From contig NZ_MBEQ01000042.1 in assembly GCF_001954135.1 (NCBI RefSeq), forward strand, positions 1 through 64,000: 64,000 nt of DNA, read 5' to 3'. Below the pieces are notes generated by a model that saw nothing but the letters and a program-made list of their open reading frames with translations, had not been told where the DNA came from and searched no databases. Numbering within the stretch: the first letter of the stretch is position 1; every line of letters starts with the position of its first letter. This document shows positions 31,116-38,924 of the stretch, piece by piece. This stretch comes from Mycobacterium sp. GA-1841 (GTDB lineage: Bacteria; Actinomycetota; Actinomycetes; Mycobacteriales; Mycobacteriaceae). The translations under genes were made by a program, and so were the position numbers.

Positions 31116-32273
31116 GTGATCACGTTGTCCGCCGAAGAGCAGGCCATCGTCAGTACCGTCCGCGACTTCGTCGACAAGCAGGTCCGGCCGGTGGTCCGCG
31201 AGCTCGAACATGCCAACACCTATCCCGAAGATCTCATCGAGGCGATGAAGGAGATGGGCATCTTCGGGCTGGCGATCCCGGAGCCGTATGGCTTCGCCGC
31301 GGTGTCGATGCCCTGCTATGCACAGGTCACCGAGGAACTTGCCCGCGGCTGGATGAGCCTGGCCGGCGCGATGGGCGGGCACACGGTGGTGTCGAAGTTG
31401 TTGTTGCAGTTCGGCACTGAGGAGCAGAAACAGAAATACCTGCCCCGGATGGCCACCGGCGAGCTACGCGCCACGATGGCGCTCACCGAACCCGGCGGAG
31501 GCTCCGATCTGCAAGCCATGCGCACCGTCGCCACCAAGGACGAGTCCGGCTATGTGATCAACGGTTCGAAGACCTGGATCAGCAATGCCCGCAAGGCCGG
31601 TCTGGTCGCGCTGTTGTGCAAGACCGACCCGACCGCCTCCCCCGCCCACAAGGGCGTGTCGATCCTGTTGGTGGAGAAGGTCCCCGGGTTCGAGGTCTCC
31701 AAGGATCTGCCGAAGCTGGGTTACAAGGGCGTCGAGAGTTGTGAGCTCAATTTCGTTGACTGCCACGTGGGTTCGGACGCGCTGCTGGGCGGGATCGAGG
31801 GACGCGGCTTCTCCCAGATGATGAAGGGCCTTGAGATCGGACGGATCCAGGTTGCGGCCCGGGCCACCGGTGTGGCCCGCGCCGCCTTCGACGACGCGCT
31901 GCAGTACGCGCAAGACCGCGAGAGCTTCGGGGTGCCGATCTGGCAGCACCAGTCCGTCGGCAACATGCTGGCCGACATGGGCACCAAGCTCTATGCCGCC
32001 CGCAGCCTGCTGCTCGACGCCGCGGAGCGCCTCGACGCCGGCGGACGCTGTGACATGGAAGCCGGGATGGCCAAGCTGTTCGCTTCGGAGACCGCGATGG
32101 AGATCGCCCTGAACGCGGTGCGCATCCACGGCGGCTACGGCTACAGCACCGAATACGACGTCGAGCGCTATTTCCGCGATGCCCCACTGATGATCGTCGG
32201 TGAGGGCACCAACGAGATCCAACGTGGCGTCATCGCCAAGCAACTGGTCAAACGCGGCGGGCTTGACATCTGA
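31116..32273 (+). CDS. Acyl-CoA dehydrogenase
   Basis: FAD enzyme of 385 residues that introduces the alpha-beta double bond in an acyl-CoA. N-terminal helical domain, then the FAD/substrate signature ALTEPGGGSD (about 126-135), KTWISNA, and a C-terminal domain with the base region GEGTNEIQRG (Glu about 367-372). GTG start with AGGAAAGGA 5 nt upstream. The upstream region has the direct repeat TATAGAAT/CATAGAAT (31077-31099), possibly an operator for the GntR gene that follows 10 nt downstream. Substrate unknown; short or branched chain is plausible. Confidence 0.93.
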   Translation: MITLSAEEQAIVSTVRDFVDKQVRPVVRELEHANTYPEDLIEAMKEMGIFGLAIPEPYGFAAVSMPCYAQVTEELARGWMSLAGAMGGHTVVSKLLLQFGTEEQKQKYLPRMATGELRATMALTEPGGGSDLQAMRTVATKDESGYVINGSKTWISNARKAGLVALLCKTDPTASPAHKGVSILLVEKVPGFEVSKDLPKLGYKGVESCELNFVDCHVGSDALLGGIEGRGFSQMMKGLEIGRIQVAARATGVARAAFDDALQYAQDRESFGVPIWQHQSVGNMLADMGTKLYAARSLLLDAAERLDAGGRCDMEAGMAKLFASETAMEIALNAVRIHGGYGYSTEYDVERYFRDAPLMIVGEGTNEIQRGVIAKQLVKRGGLDI

Positions 32274-32283
32274 GGCGGCGGAG

Positions 32284-32949
32284 ATGATCCCGAAGAGGCC
32301 CTCCCTGATGCGGTTGTCGGATGTCGCCGCATCCCATGTTCGCGAGCTCATCGTCTCGGGCCAACTCCAGCCCGGAGCGTTCATCCGTCCGGAGTCGGTC
32401 GCCGAGGGACTCGGCATCAGTGCCACCCCGGCGCGCGAGGGCCTGCTACAACTGCAGACCGAGGGGTTCCTGTCCGTGGAACCGCGGCGCGGCTTCCGGG
32501 TGACCGCCCTGTCCAGCGACGACATCCGCGACATCTACGACGCCCAGGCCCTTCTGGCCGGAGAGCTCACCGCCCGTGCCGCGGCGACGATCACCCCGGC
32601 GACAATCGACGAACTCGAAAAGATCCAGGACGCCCTCGAACAGGCCGCTGCGACAAAAGATTCCGACGAAGAGGAACGGCTCAACCACCAGTTCCACGCC
32701 CTGATCTACCAATTGAGCGGATCACGGAAGATCCGCTGGCTGATCAAGGCGACGCTGGCGTACGCGCCACGCAAATTTTTTGCCGCCGTAGAAGGCTGGC
32801 CCGAGGCCTCCGCCCAGGATCACCGCGCCATCATCGACCATCTTCGGGCCGGCGATCCCGAGCCGGCCCGGGCCGCCATGGCCGGGCACATCCGCAACGC
32901 CGGTGCGCTGCTCGCCGAGCATTTCGCACAGAGTGAAGGTTCCGGCTGA
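32284..32949 (+). CDS. GntR family regulator (FadR/FCD type)
   Basis: 221 residues: N-terminal winged helix (LRELIVSGQLQPG-like: HVRELIVSGQLQPGAFIRPE, then LGISATPAREGLLQL) and a C-terminal all-helical FCD ligand domain (about 80-215) with the metal-type histidines of the family (LNHQFHALIYQ and QDHRAII). It follows the acyl-CoA dehydrogenase by 10 nt, so it probably controls that gene and itself. The Met at 32308 is an alternative start with a better-spaced AGAGG. Confidence 0.9.
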   Translation: MIPKRPSLMRLSDVAASHVRELIVSGQLQPGAFIRPESVAEGLGISATPAREGLLQLQTEGFLSVEPRRGFRVTALSSDDIRDIYDAQALLAGELTARAAATITPATIDELEKIQDALEQAAATKDSDEEERLNHQFHALIYQLSGSRKIRWLIKATLAYAPRKFFAAVEGWPEASAQDHRAIIDHLRAGDPEPARAAMAGHIRNAGALLAEHFAQSEGSG

Positions 32950-33145
32950 GCGTTCGGCCGGTGGCAACACAGCGAAACAAGTTGCCATGGAAAACACCTT
33001 GCGGGCGGACTCCGCGTCGCAGCCGAGAATATGTTGCTTAGCTTAACTACCAGCTATTTACGGCCAAGATCCGCCGTTGAGCCAAGATCTCAAAACTTCC
33101 CCACAAAACGTCTTCAGCAAATCCGATTGAAGGTATACAGTGGCC

Positions 33146-33280
33146 GTTGTGCATCGGTACTTCGGCAGGGGGCCAACGTGAAGGACACGAGCACCGGGCG
33201 GTGATGGCTAGGGGGAGTAAGCCTCCGAACACCGCCTCACGTCAGTGGTGACCCGTATACAGCGGGTCACCACTGATCTG
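33146..33280 (+). ncRNA. Candidate structured small RNA, about 135 nt
   Basis: TATACA (33134-33139) fits a mycobacterial -10, putting a start near 33146. Downstream stems in order: CGTTG/CAACG (33145-33178), CGTG/CACG (33177-33189), a perfect 7-bp GGCGGTG/CACCGCC (33197-33203 with 33230-33236) enclosing GGAG/CTCC, then a 14-bp perfect terminator stem ending at 33276 with TCTGTTT after it. No open frame uses it. It is not a family I recognise. An alternative is a long 3' UTR of the GntR gene. Confidence 0.55.
33242..33276 (+). terminator. Intrinsic terminator of the candidate small RNA
   Basis: Perfect 14-bp stem (TCAGTGGTGACCCG with CGGGTCACCACTGA), 7-nt loop, followed on the plus strand by TCTGTTT. 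The minus side has no T-run, so it fits a plus-strand transcript, though it may also block ssuB read-through (ssuB stops at 33297). Confidence 0.82.
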
Positions 33281-33296
33281 TTTGGGGCACACCCGT

Positions 33297-34034
33297 TCAT
33301 CCGGACGTCGCCACGCCGAGCGCGGCGAGCAACGCCTCACGATGCGCGATGAATTCCGGGTTGCGGTAGGTACGTGCGTCCGGGGTCTCGAAGTCCAACT
33401 GCCGGTCGACGACGAACGCTCCACCGTCGAGGACGAGCACCCGGTCAGCCAGCGTCACCGCCTCGTCGACATCGTGTGTCACCAGCAGCACGCCGGGCTG
33501 GTACTTGGCACACAGCTCCTTGAGCAGGTGGTGCATCCGGACCCGGGTCAGGGCGTCGAGCGCCCCGAACGGTTCGTCGGCCAGCAGCAGCGCGGGGTTG
33601 CGCACCAGTGAGCGGGCCAGTGCCACGCGTTGCTGTTCACCGCCGGACAACTCATAGGGCCAGGCCTGCTCGCGCCCGGCCAGGCCGACGTCGGCCAGTA
33701 CCGCGCTCGCGTGTTCTTTGACGGCGCGACCGGACTGGCCGAGGGCGACGTTGTCGAGCACGCGTGACCACGGCAACAGACGGGAGTCTTGGAACACCAC
33801 CGACACGTCACGGGCGACGAACAGGTCCCCGTCGCCGTCCACGCCATGGTCCAATCCCGCCAGGGCGCGCAGCAGGGTGCTCTTACCGGAGCCGCTGCGT
33901 CCCAGCAGGGCGACGAACTCTCCTTGACGGATTGTCAGGTCGATGTCGTCGAGAATCGTTGTGCCGCCGAAGGACCGGCTCAGGTTCCGTACGACGGCCA
34001 CTTCCTCGGTCAGGTTCCCAGTGCGCGCCGCCAT
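33297..34034 (-). CDS. ssuB: Aliphatic sulfonate ABC transporter ATPase
   Basis: 245-residue ABC ATPase: Walker A GRSGSGKST (about 45-53), signature LSGGEQQRVALARS (about 130-143) and Walker B LLLADEPFG. Cytoplasmic motor of the SsuC/SsuA importer. Its ATG lies 25 nt inside the permease gene, so translation is coupled. Sequence is SsuB/TauB/NitT-type; sulfonate is inferred from the neighbouring monooxygenase. Confidence 0.88.
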   Translation of the reverse strand: MAARTGNLTEEVAVVRNLSRSFGGTTILDDIDLTIRQGEFVALLGRSGSGKSTLLRALAGLDHGVDGDGDLFVARDVSVVFQDSRLLPWSRVLDNVALGQSGRAVKEHASAVLADVGLAGREQAWPYELSGGEQQRVALARSLVRNPALLLADEPFGALDALTRVRMHHLLKELCAKYQPGVLLVTHDVDEAVTLADRVLVLDGGAFVVDRQLDFETPDARTYRNPEFIAHREALLAALGVATSG

Positions 34035-34885
34035 GACAACGCCCTCCTCTCGACGGCCCGCACCGCATAGTCCCCGGTGAGCCCGAACACCGCGTAGACC
34101 AGCAGGCCGACCACCACCACGTCCAACTGCCCGTACAGCCGGGCCTGGGTCATCAGGTACCCGATGCCGCTGGTGGCGTTGACCTGCTCGACCACCACCA
34201 GTGCGGTCCACGAGATCGTCACCGCGAGTCGCAACCCGGTGAAGAATCCGGGCAGGGCACCCGGGATGGCCACCTTGCGGATGAACTGGCTGCGCGACAG
34301 TCCGACCGTCTCGGCCAGCTCGACGTGGCGCAGATCGACACCTTTGAGTTGCGCGGTGGTGTTGATGTACACGGGGATCAGCACGCTGGTGGCGATGATG
34401 ATGATCTTCATGGTGTCGCCGATGCCGAACCAGATGATCGCCAGCGGGATGATGGCCAGGGTCGGCACCGCACGCTTGACCTGGACCGGCCCGTCGACGA
34501 TGGCCTCCCCGATGCGGCTCAGACCGGAGATCAACGCGAGCGCGAGCCCCAGTGTTACGCCGATGGCCAAGGAGATGGAGGCCAGTTTCAGCGAGGCGAG
34601 GATGTTGGTGGGCAACTGACCGTCGGACCACATCTCGCCGATGGTGCGCACGATGTCCAGCGGTGGTGGCAGGGTCCGCGGGTCGAGGATGCCCAGCTGC
34701 GAGGTGATGATCCAGATCGCGACCAGCAGCAGTGGCCCGATCGCCAGTGAGGCGGGAATCGCCCGCCCCGGCCCGAGACGTCGCCGACGTTGAGTACCCG
34801 ACCGGTGCTCAAGGTGCGGATAGTCCTGGGCGACGGCAGAATTGGTCTTCGTCGAAGACGCCGGGGCGGTCTGGACGGCGGTCAT
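34010..34885 (-). CDS. ssuC: Aliphatic sulfonate ABC transporter permease
   Basis: 291-residue inner-membrane permease with six predicted spans and the EAA loop (AETVGLSRSQFIRKVAIPGA, about 188-207) that contacts the ATPase. A charged N-terminal stretch of about 45 residues precedes the first span. ATGA-type overlap with ssuA at 34882-34885. Confidence 0.88.
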   Translation of the reverse strand: MTAVQTAPASSTKTNSAVAQDYPHLEHRSGTQRRRRLGPGRAIPASLAIGPLLLVAIWIITSQLGILDPRTLPPPLDIVRTIGEMWSDGQLPTNILASLKLASISLAIGVTLGLALALISGLSRIGEAIVDGPVQVKRAVPTLAIIPLAIIWFGIGDTMKIIIIATSVLIPVYINTTAQLKGVDLRHVELAETVGLSRSQFIRKVAIPGALPGFFTGLRLAVTISWTALVVVEQVNATSGIGYLMTQARLYGQLDVVVVGLLVYAVFGLTGDYAVRAVERRALSWRRALGT

Positions 34886-35940
34886 TGATTACCCGCCGAA
34901 TTCGCGTTGAGGTCGGCGAACCGGAGATCGAATTCGTCTTTGGCGTGCAGTTGCGCGCCGGAGAATGCGCCGGCCTGCTGCAGTAGGTCGATGGTCTCCT
35001 GTTGGGTCTTGATGACCTCGTCGGTGAATCCCGGGATCGAGGTTGTGCCGTCGGACTCGGCGATCACCCGAGCATCTTCCGGGCTGACCTTCTGATCCTT
35101 GACCAGATACTCGTCGATCCAGGTCTGTTTGTGATCGTTGAGCCACTGCTCGGCGCGGTACCAGGCGACGACGAACTCGCGGATCGCCGCGGCCCGGCCC
35201 GGGTCCGACAGCGCGTCTCGGCTGGCGTAGACGTAGTACAGGCCCGGGTACGCGCCAGGCGCGTTGGGGATTTCGATGCTCCCCTCCCCCGCCGTCGAGG
35301 TGAGGTAACGGACCCGGTCCGGTTGCTTGAGCACCGCGGCATTCACCTGCTCGGCGCGCAGCCCGTCGGCGAACTCGGCCAGGCCGAGATTGACCAGCTG
35401 CACATCCTTGATGGTCAGGCCGACAGACTTGAGGTTGCGCAACACCACTGCCTGCTGCGCAGTGCCCTCGTTGATCGCAATCTTCTTGCCGGCCAGGTCT
35501 TTCAGCGACGAAATGCCCGACTTCGGCGACGTCGTCAGCCGCAGGGCGTCACCGTCGTATTTCACGGCACCGACGATCGGCACTCCCGCATCGGAATAGT
35601 GGGCCAGGATGGGCGGGACGTCGCCGACCCGGCCCAACTGCGCATTGCCCGACCGGATCGCCTCCAGCCGCAGCGGCCCGCTGCTGAAGTTGGCGTATGT
35701 GACGTCGGCCGTGAGCCGATCCTGTTCCCCGGACAACGCGAACAGCGTCTTGAGCCGATTGGCGTCGTCGGCCACCACCAGCGTGGTGCCGGCCGGAACC
35801 GTGACGGGGATCGCGGCATCAGCGGCGAGTCCACCGCTCGCCGACGTGTCGGTTCCCGACGTCTGGCAGGCGGTCACCGCGGCCGTGACGACAACGGCGG
35901 CCAGCAGCCCACGCACGAACGGAGTCAACGGATTACGCAT
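34882..35940 (-). CDS. ssuA: Aliphatic sulfonate-binding lipoprotein
   Basis: 352-residue periplasmic-type binding protein, with a lipoprotein signal ending in the lipobox AVTAC (Cys25). Family hallmarks: GDALRLTTSPKSGISSLKDLAGKKIAINEGTAQ region (about 125-160) and a NMT1/SsuA two-lobe fold. Exports and delivers sulfonate or a related sulfur ester to SsuC. Starts 11 nt after the monooxygenase gene stop, so one operon. Confidence 0.86.
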   Translation of the reverse strand: MRNPLTPFVRGLLAAVVVTAAVTACQTSGTDTSASGGLAADAAIPVTVPAGTTLVVADDANRLKTLFALSGEQDRLTADVTYANFSSGPLRLEAIRSGNAQLGRVGDVPPILAHYSDAGVPIVGAVKYDGDALRLTTSPKSGISSLKDLAGKKIAINEGTAQQAVVLRNLKSVGLTIKDVQLVNLGLAEFADGLRAEQVNAAVLKQPDRVRYLTSTAGEGSIEIPNAPGAYPGLYYVYASRDALSDPGRAAAIREFVVAWYRAEQWLNDHKQTWIDEYLVKDQKVSPEDARVIAESDGTTSIPGFTDEVIKTQQETIDLLQQAGAFSGAQLHAKDEFDLRFADLNANSAGNQ

Positions 35941-35951
35941 CTGAGCCCCTG

Positions 35952-37307
35952 TCAGCTCGCCGCCGACACGGCGGCGGCTGCATCGGTGATGAATCGATTG
36001 CCCGGCCGGTCCAGGCCGAGATGGTCACGAAGGGTGGTGCCGGTGTACTCGTCACGGAAAATTCCGCGCCGCTGCAACTCCGGGACCACGTGGTCGACGA
36101 AATCGGCCAGCGAGGACGGCAACGCCGGTGGGATGAGATTGAAGCCGTCGGCCGCGCCGGTGCGGAACCATTCCTCGATGGTGTCGGCGACCTGTTCGGG
36201 GGTACCGGCGAACAACCGGTGCCCCCGACCGCTGCTGAGCCGCAGCAACAGCTCACGGACGGTGAGGTTGTCGGTCTCCACCAACCGTTTCACCAGGGTC
36301 AGCCGGCTCTTGATGAACGTGTCCCCCGGCTCTTCGGCCGGGAAAGTCAGCTTCCGGTCCAGATCATCCTTGGTGACCGCGAAACCGACGATGGCGCTGA
36401 GTTGGTCGAGCCCGTAATCGGGCACGGTCAACTCCTCGAACTCACGTTGCCGCTGGCGCGCTTCCGCCTCGGTGCCGCCGATGATCGCCGAGAGCCCGGG
36501 CAGGATGTGCACCTGGTCGGGATTGCGGCCGTGACGGCGGACCCGGGCCTTGACGTCGTGGTAGAAGTCGCGAGCCTCCGCCAGCGTGGGCTGCGCGGTG
36601 AAGATGGCCTCGGCGTATCTGGCGGCGAGTTCCTTGCCAGGCTCGGATGATCCGGCCTGGAACAGCACCGGATGCCCCTGTGGGGACCGCGGCACCTCCA
36701 GCGGTCCGGCCACGTCGAAGTGCGGGCCGGAGTGGTTGATCGCATGGATCTTGGCCGGATCCACGAATCGCGGCGCCACCTTGTCCCCGACGATGGCGTC
36801 GTCTTCCCAGCTGTCCCACAACTGCAGCGCCACCTGCAGAAACTCGTCGGCACGCCGGTACCGGTCCGCGGGGTCCGGATGGTTGGGAACGCCGAAGTTG
36901 GCGGCGGCCGAGGCGTTGGCCGTGGTCACCACATTCCAGCCGGCTCGGCCCCGGCTCACATGGTCGAGCGTTGCGAAGCGCCGCGCCAGACCATACGGGT
37001 CGTTGTAGGTGGTCGACGCGGTGGCGATCAATCCCACATTGGTGGTGGCCCCGGCCAACGCGGCCACCAGGGTGACCGGGTCGAGAGCATCGAACGGACG
37101 AAACTCGGTCTGCCCCTTGAGTACCGGGTGATCGGCGAAGAAGACGGCGTCGAGCCGGCCGCGCTCGGCGATGCGGGCCAGCTCGATGTAGTGCCCGATG
37201 TCGGTGACGCCCGACAGATCGGTTTCGGGCAGGCGCCAGGCCGCTTCGTGCTGGCCGATGTTGCGCAGGAATGCGTTGAGGTGCAACTGCCTCGCGGGCG
37301 CAGCCAT
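35952..37307 (-). CDS. Flavin-dependent monooxygenase, NtaA/SnaA/DszA (LLM) family
   Basis: 451-residue luciferase-like enzyme using FMNH2 supplied by a separate reductase. Typical parts are the N-terminal LHLNAFL strand, IATASTTYNDPYGLARRFATLDHVS (about 92-116; first half IATASTTYNDPYG), RAGWNVVTT and HSGPHFDVAGPL. First gene of the ssuACB-like operon, so likely frees sulfite from an imported organosulfur compound; members of this family also act on nitrilotriacetate or dibenzothiophene sulfone, so the substrate is open. A good AAAGGAG site lies 9 nt before the ATG. The promoter region contains CGGACCG (37335-37341), one arm of the Rrf2 operator described below. Confidence 0.88.
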   Translation of the reverse strand: MAAPARQLHLNAFLRNIGQHEAAWRLPETDLSGVTDIGHYIELARIAERGRLDAVFFADHPVLKGQTEFRPFDALDPVTLVAALAGATTNVGLIATASTTYNDPYGLARRFATLDHVSRGRAGWNVVTTANASAAANFGVPNHPDPADRYRRADEFLQVALQLWDSWEDDAIVGDKVAPRFVDPAKIHAINHSGPHFDVAGPLEVPRSPQGHPVLFQAGSSEPGKELAARYAEAIFTAQPTLAEARDFYHDVKARVRRHGRNPDQVHILPGLSAIIGGTEAEARQRQREFEELTVPDYGLDQLSAIVGFAVTKDDLDRKLTFPAEEPGDTFIKSRLTLVKRLVETDNLTVRELLLRLSSGRGHRLFAGTPEQVADTIEEWFRTGAADGFNLIPPALPSSLADFVDHVVPELQRRGIFRDEYTGTTLRDHLGLDRPGNRFITDAAAAVSAAS

Positions 37308-37436
37308 TGAGACGAGCTCCTTTGATCGGTGGACCGGACCGCGTCCATTTCAAAGGGCAAGCTGCGCCGCGAGAACAGTTAAGATCAGCGAAATTCCAGC
37401 TAATTCACAGAGTGCAGGCGACCGTGCGACGGGGAA

Positions 37437-37808
37437 TCAGCCCAGGCCGGTCCACTTCTTGAGGACCTTGCCGGGGAACCCTCCCCACTTCTCGGCGGTC
37501 TTGCCGGGGAATCCAGTCCACTTCTCGGCGGTCTTACCCGGGAAACCAGTCCACTTCTCCGCCGTCTCGCCCGGGAAGTTCGTCCACTTGTCCACGATGG
37601 GGCTTTCCGGCAGAGCCGCATCGCCGGTGGCGGCGCCTGTGACGGCGTCGGTGACCGCATCGGTGACGGCCGACGACACGCGGTCGCATGGCGAGCAGCC
37701 GACGGTGCTGTTGCCCTTGGAGTCGGCCGAGGCCGGCGCGGCCAGCGCCACTGCGGCACCGATGGCGCCCGCGGCGAGGGTGGTGGCGATCAAACTCTTC
37801 TGGATCAT
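37437..37808 (-). CDS. Secreted repeat protein with FPGK motif
   Basis: 123 residues, not recognised. A Sec signal peptide (1-28) ends APASAD, with cleavage expected after Ala28. Mature part: a CSPC motif (Cys38, Cys41), a short VTDAVTDAVTG stretch and four 11-residue repeats (KWTGFPGKTAE type) at 74-117, then KWTGLG. Aromatic Trp and a Phe-Pro-Gly turn recur every 11 residues. ATG at 37808 is favoured over one 17 codons upstream because the signal peptide starts there. Flanked by the monooxygenase promoter and an F420-type gene. Surface or cell-wall role is a guess. Confidence 0.75.
   Translation of the reverse strand: MIQKSLIATTLAAGAIGAAVALAAPASADSKGNSTVGCSPCDRVSSAVTDAVTDAVTGAATGDAALPESPIVDKWTNFPGETAEKWTGFPGKTAEKWTGFPGKTAEKWGGFPGKVLKKWTGLG
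37440..37589 (-). repeat. 33-bp in-frame tandem repeat
   Basis: About four and a half 33-bp units coding for KWTGFPGKTAE-like blocks; the second and third units are nearly identical at DNA level, the first and last diverge. No spacers of unique sequence, so not a CRISPR. Confidence 0.82.
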
Positions 37809-37921
37809 GAAGTCCCCAACTGTGTTGTACCGACGCCGTCCGACGACGAGCGCACGCACACGCTAAACCGAAATCGCCGGGCCCGCTGACTGAGTCACGG
37901 GTTGCCACCCGCTCGGGGCGC

Positions 37922-38815
37922 CTAGGCGAAGACCTTCGCCACCTCGGCCACCCGGCGCAACTGATCGATGTCGGAGCTGGTCGGGATCAGGTGCACCTCG
38001 TCGGTGCCGATGTCCTCGAACTTGCCGAGCACCTCGACCAATTGCTCTTCGCTGCCCGCCCAGCCGGTCATCGGAGCCATCGCGTCGACGTATTCGGCCG
38101 GGATCCAGTTCATGTACCGACGCAGGTGGCGGTGCACCTGGGCGCGGGCCACCTCAGGTTCGCCGAGCGCGAACCAGAACGACGTGGCCAGGTGCGGCTT
38201 GGGCTTACCGGCCTCGGCCCAGGCGGTGCGGGCGATGTCGAACAGTTCGGCTTGGCGGGTCAGATCCAGGTCCAGCGTGGTGCCGGCCACCCCGTCGGCC
38301 CACGCCGCTGCGTCACGCACGGTCTTGGGCCCGATGGTGCCCACATGCAGGGGCGGACCGCCGGCCTGCACCGGCGGCGGCCCGACCGGAAGCACCGATT
38401 CGGTGACCTTCTCCCCGGCCCACACCCGCTTCATCACCGCCACCCGCTCAGCCATGCCGCGGCGGGTCTGGGAGGCCGGATCGGCGCCGACGGCGTGATA
38501 GTCCTCGTGCCGTCCACCCACACCGATTCCGACCGTCAACCGTCCACCGCTGAGCAGATCGCCGGTGGCCAGGCCTTTCGCCAGCAGCACCGGATCATGA
38601 AGTTGAGGCACGATCACGGTGGTCACCAGCTGTACCCGGTCGGTCCACGCCGACAGGGCACCCAGCAGGGTCAAACTGTCGGGATTGTCGAAAGCGATAC
38701 GTTCACCCCAGCACAGTGACGAGAACGGCCCGCCGTCGATGAGGCGCGCCCAGGCCCGCAGCGTCGTCGCGTCCAACCGAGGTTCCATGACCGGCATTGT
38801 CATTCCCACACGCAC
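37922..38815 (-). CDS. LLM-class F420-dependent oxidoreductase
   Basis: 297-residue TIM-barrel luciferase-like protein of the mycobacterial F420 group: N-terminal MRVGMTMPV, the VTTVIVPQLHDPVLLAKGLATGD region (split: VTTVIVPQLHDPVLLAK), SGGRLTVGIGVGGRHEDY (about 90-107) and a C-terminal helix bundle. Such enzymes transfer hydride with F420H2; substrate unknown. Starts with GTG; a second GTG two codons on is possible. Divergent from the histidine kinase gene. Confidence 0.85.
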   Translation of the reverse strand: MRVGMTMPVMEPRLDATTLRAWARLIDGGPFSSLCWGERIAFDNPDSLTLLGALSAWTDRVQLVTTVIVPQLHDPVLLAKGLATGDLLSGGRLTVGIGVGGRHEDYHAVGADPASQTRRGMAERVAVMKRVWAGEKVTESVLPVGPPPVQAGGPPLHVGTIGPKTVRDAAAWADGVAGTTLDLDLTRQAELFDIARTAWAEAGKPKPHLATSFWFALGEPEVARAQVHRHLRRYMNWIPAEYVDAMAPMTGWAGSEEQLVEVLGKFEDIGTDEVHLIPTSSDIDQLRRVAEVAKVFA

Positions 38816-38855
38816 GCAAAAGATTCTGACATGCCCAGACGGACACGCCGGGGGT

Positions 38856-38863
38856 GGTTAACC
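38856..38863. promoter_or_regulatory. Palindrome in the LLM/histidine-kinase divergent region
   Basis: GGTTAACC, extended imperfectly to GGGGGTGGTTAACCCCCA, in the 109-nt region between two divergent genes. Candidate operator, possibly for the response regulator encoded downstream. Confidence 0.35.
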
Positions 38864-38912
38864 CCCACGTCGTTCTCGGGTAAACGCTGTATCGCCGGAG
38901 CGCGCGACTTCG

Positions 38913-38918
38913 TAGGTT
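38913..38918 (+). promoter_or_regulatory. Candidate -10 of the histidine kinase gene, leaderless spacing
   Basis: TAGGTT ends exactly 6 nt before the ATG at 38925. Confidence 0.55.
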
Positions 38919-38924
38919 GAAGGC

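Larger units (their letters stand above)
32950..33296. other. Long intergenic region holding a candidate small RNA
   Basis: 347 nt with no supported protein. The first 180 nt are AT-richer and featureless apart from CAAGTTGCCATGG-type simple sequence. From 33134 it carries a -10-like TATACA, several nested stems and a strong terminator (see the ncRNA entry). A short minus-strand frame (33047-33232) has no codon bias or homology. Confidence 0.6.

Noticed and set aside
30846..31382. Minus-strand frame of 178 codons overlapping the acyl-CoA dehydrogenase start
   Set aside because: Antisense of the dehydrogenase and out of frame with the NTF2-like gene.
33047..33232. Small minus-strand frame in the sRNA region
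   Set aside because: No ribosome binding site, no homology, and it overlaps the structured RNA candidate on the other strand.
37440..37589. Possible CRISPR-like repeat array
   Set aside because: Repeats are directly tandem, 33 bp, in frame and without unique spacers; no cas genes. The rho array (18931-19020) was dismissed for the same reason.
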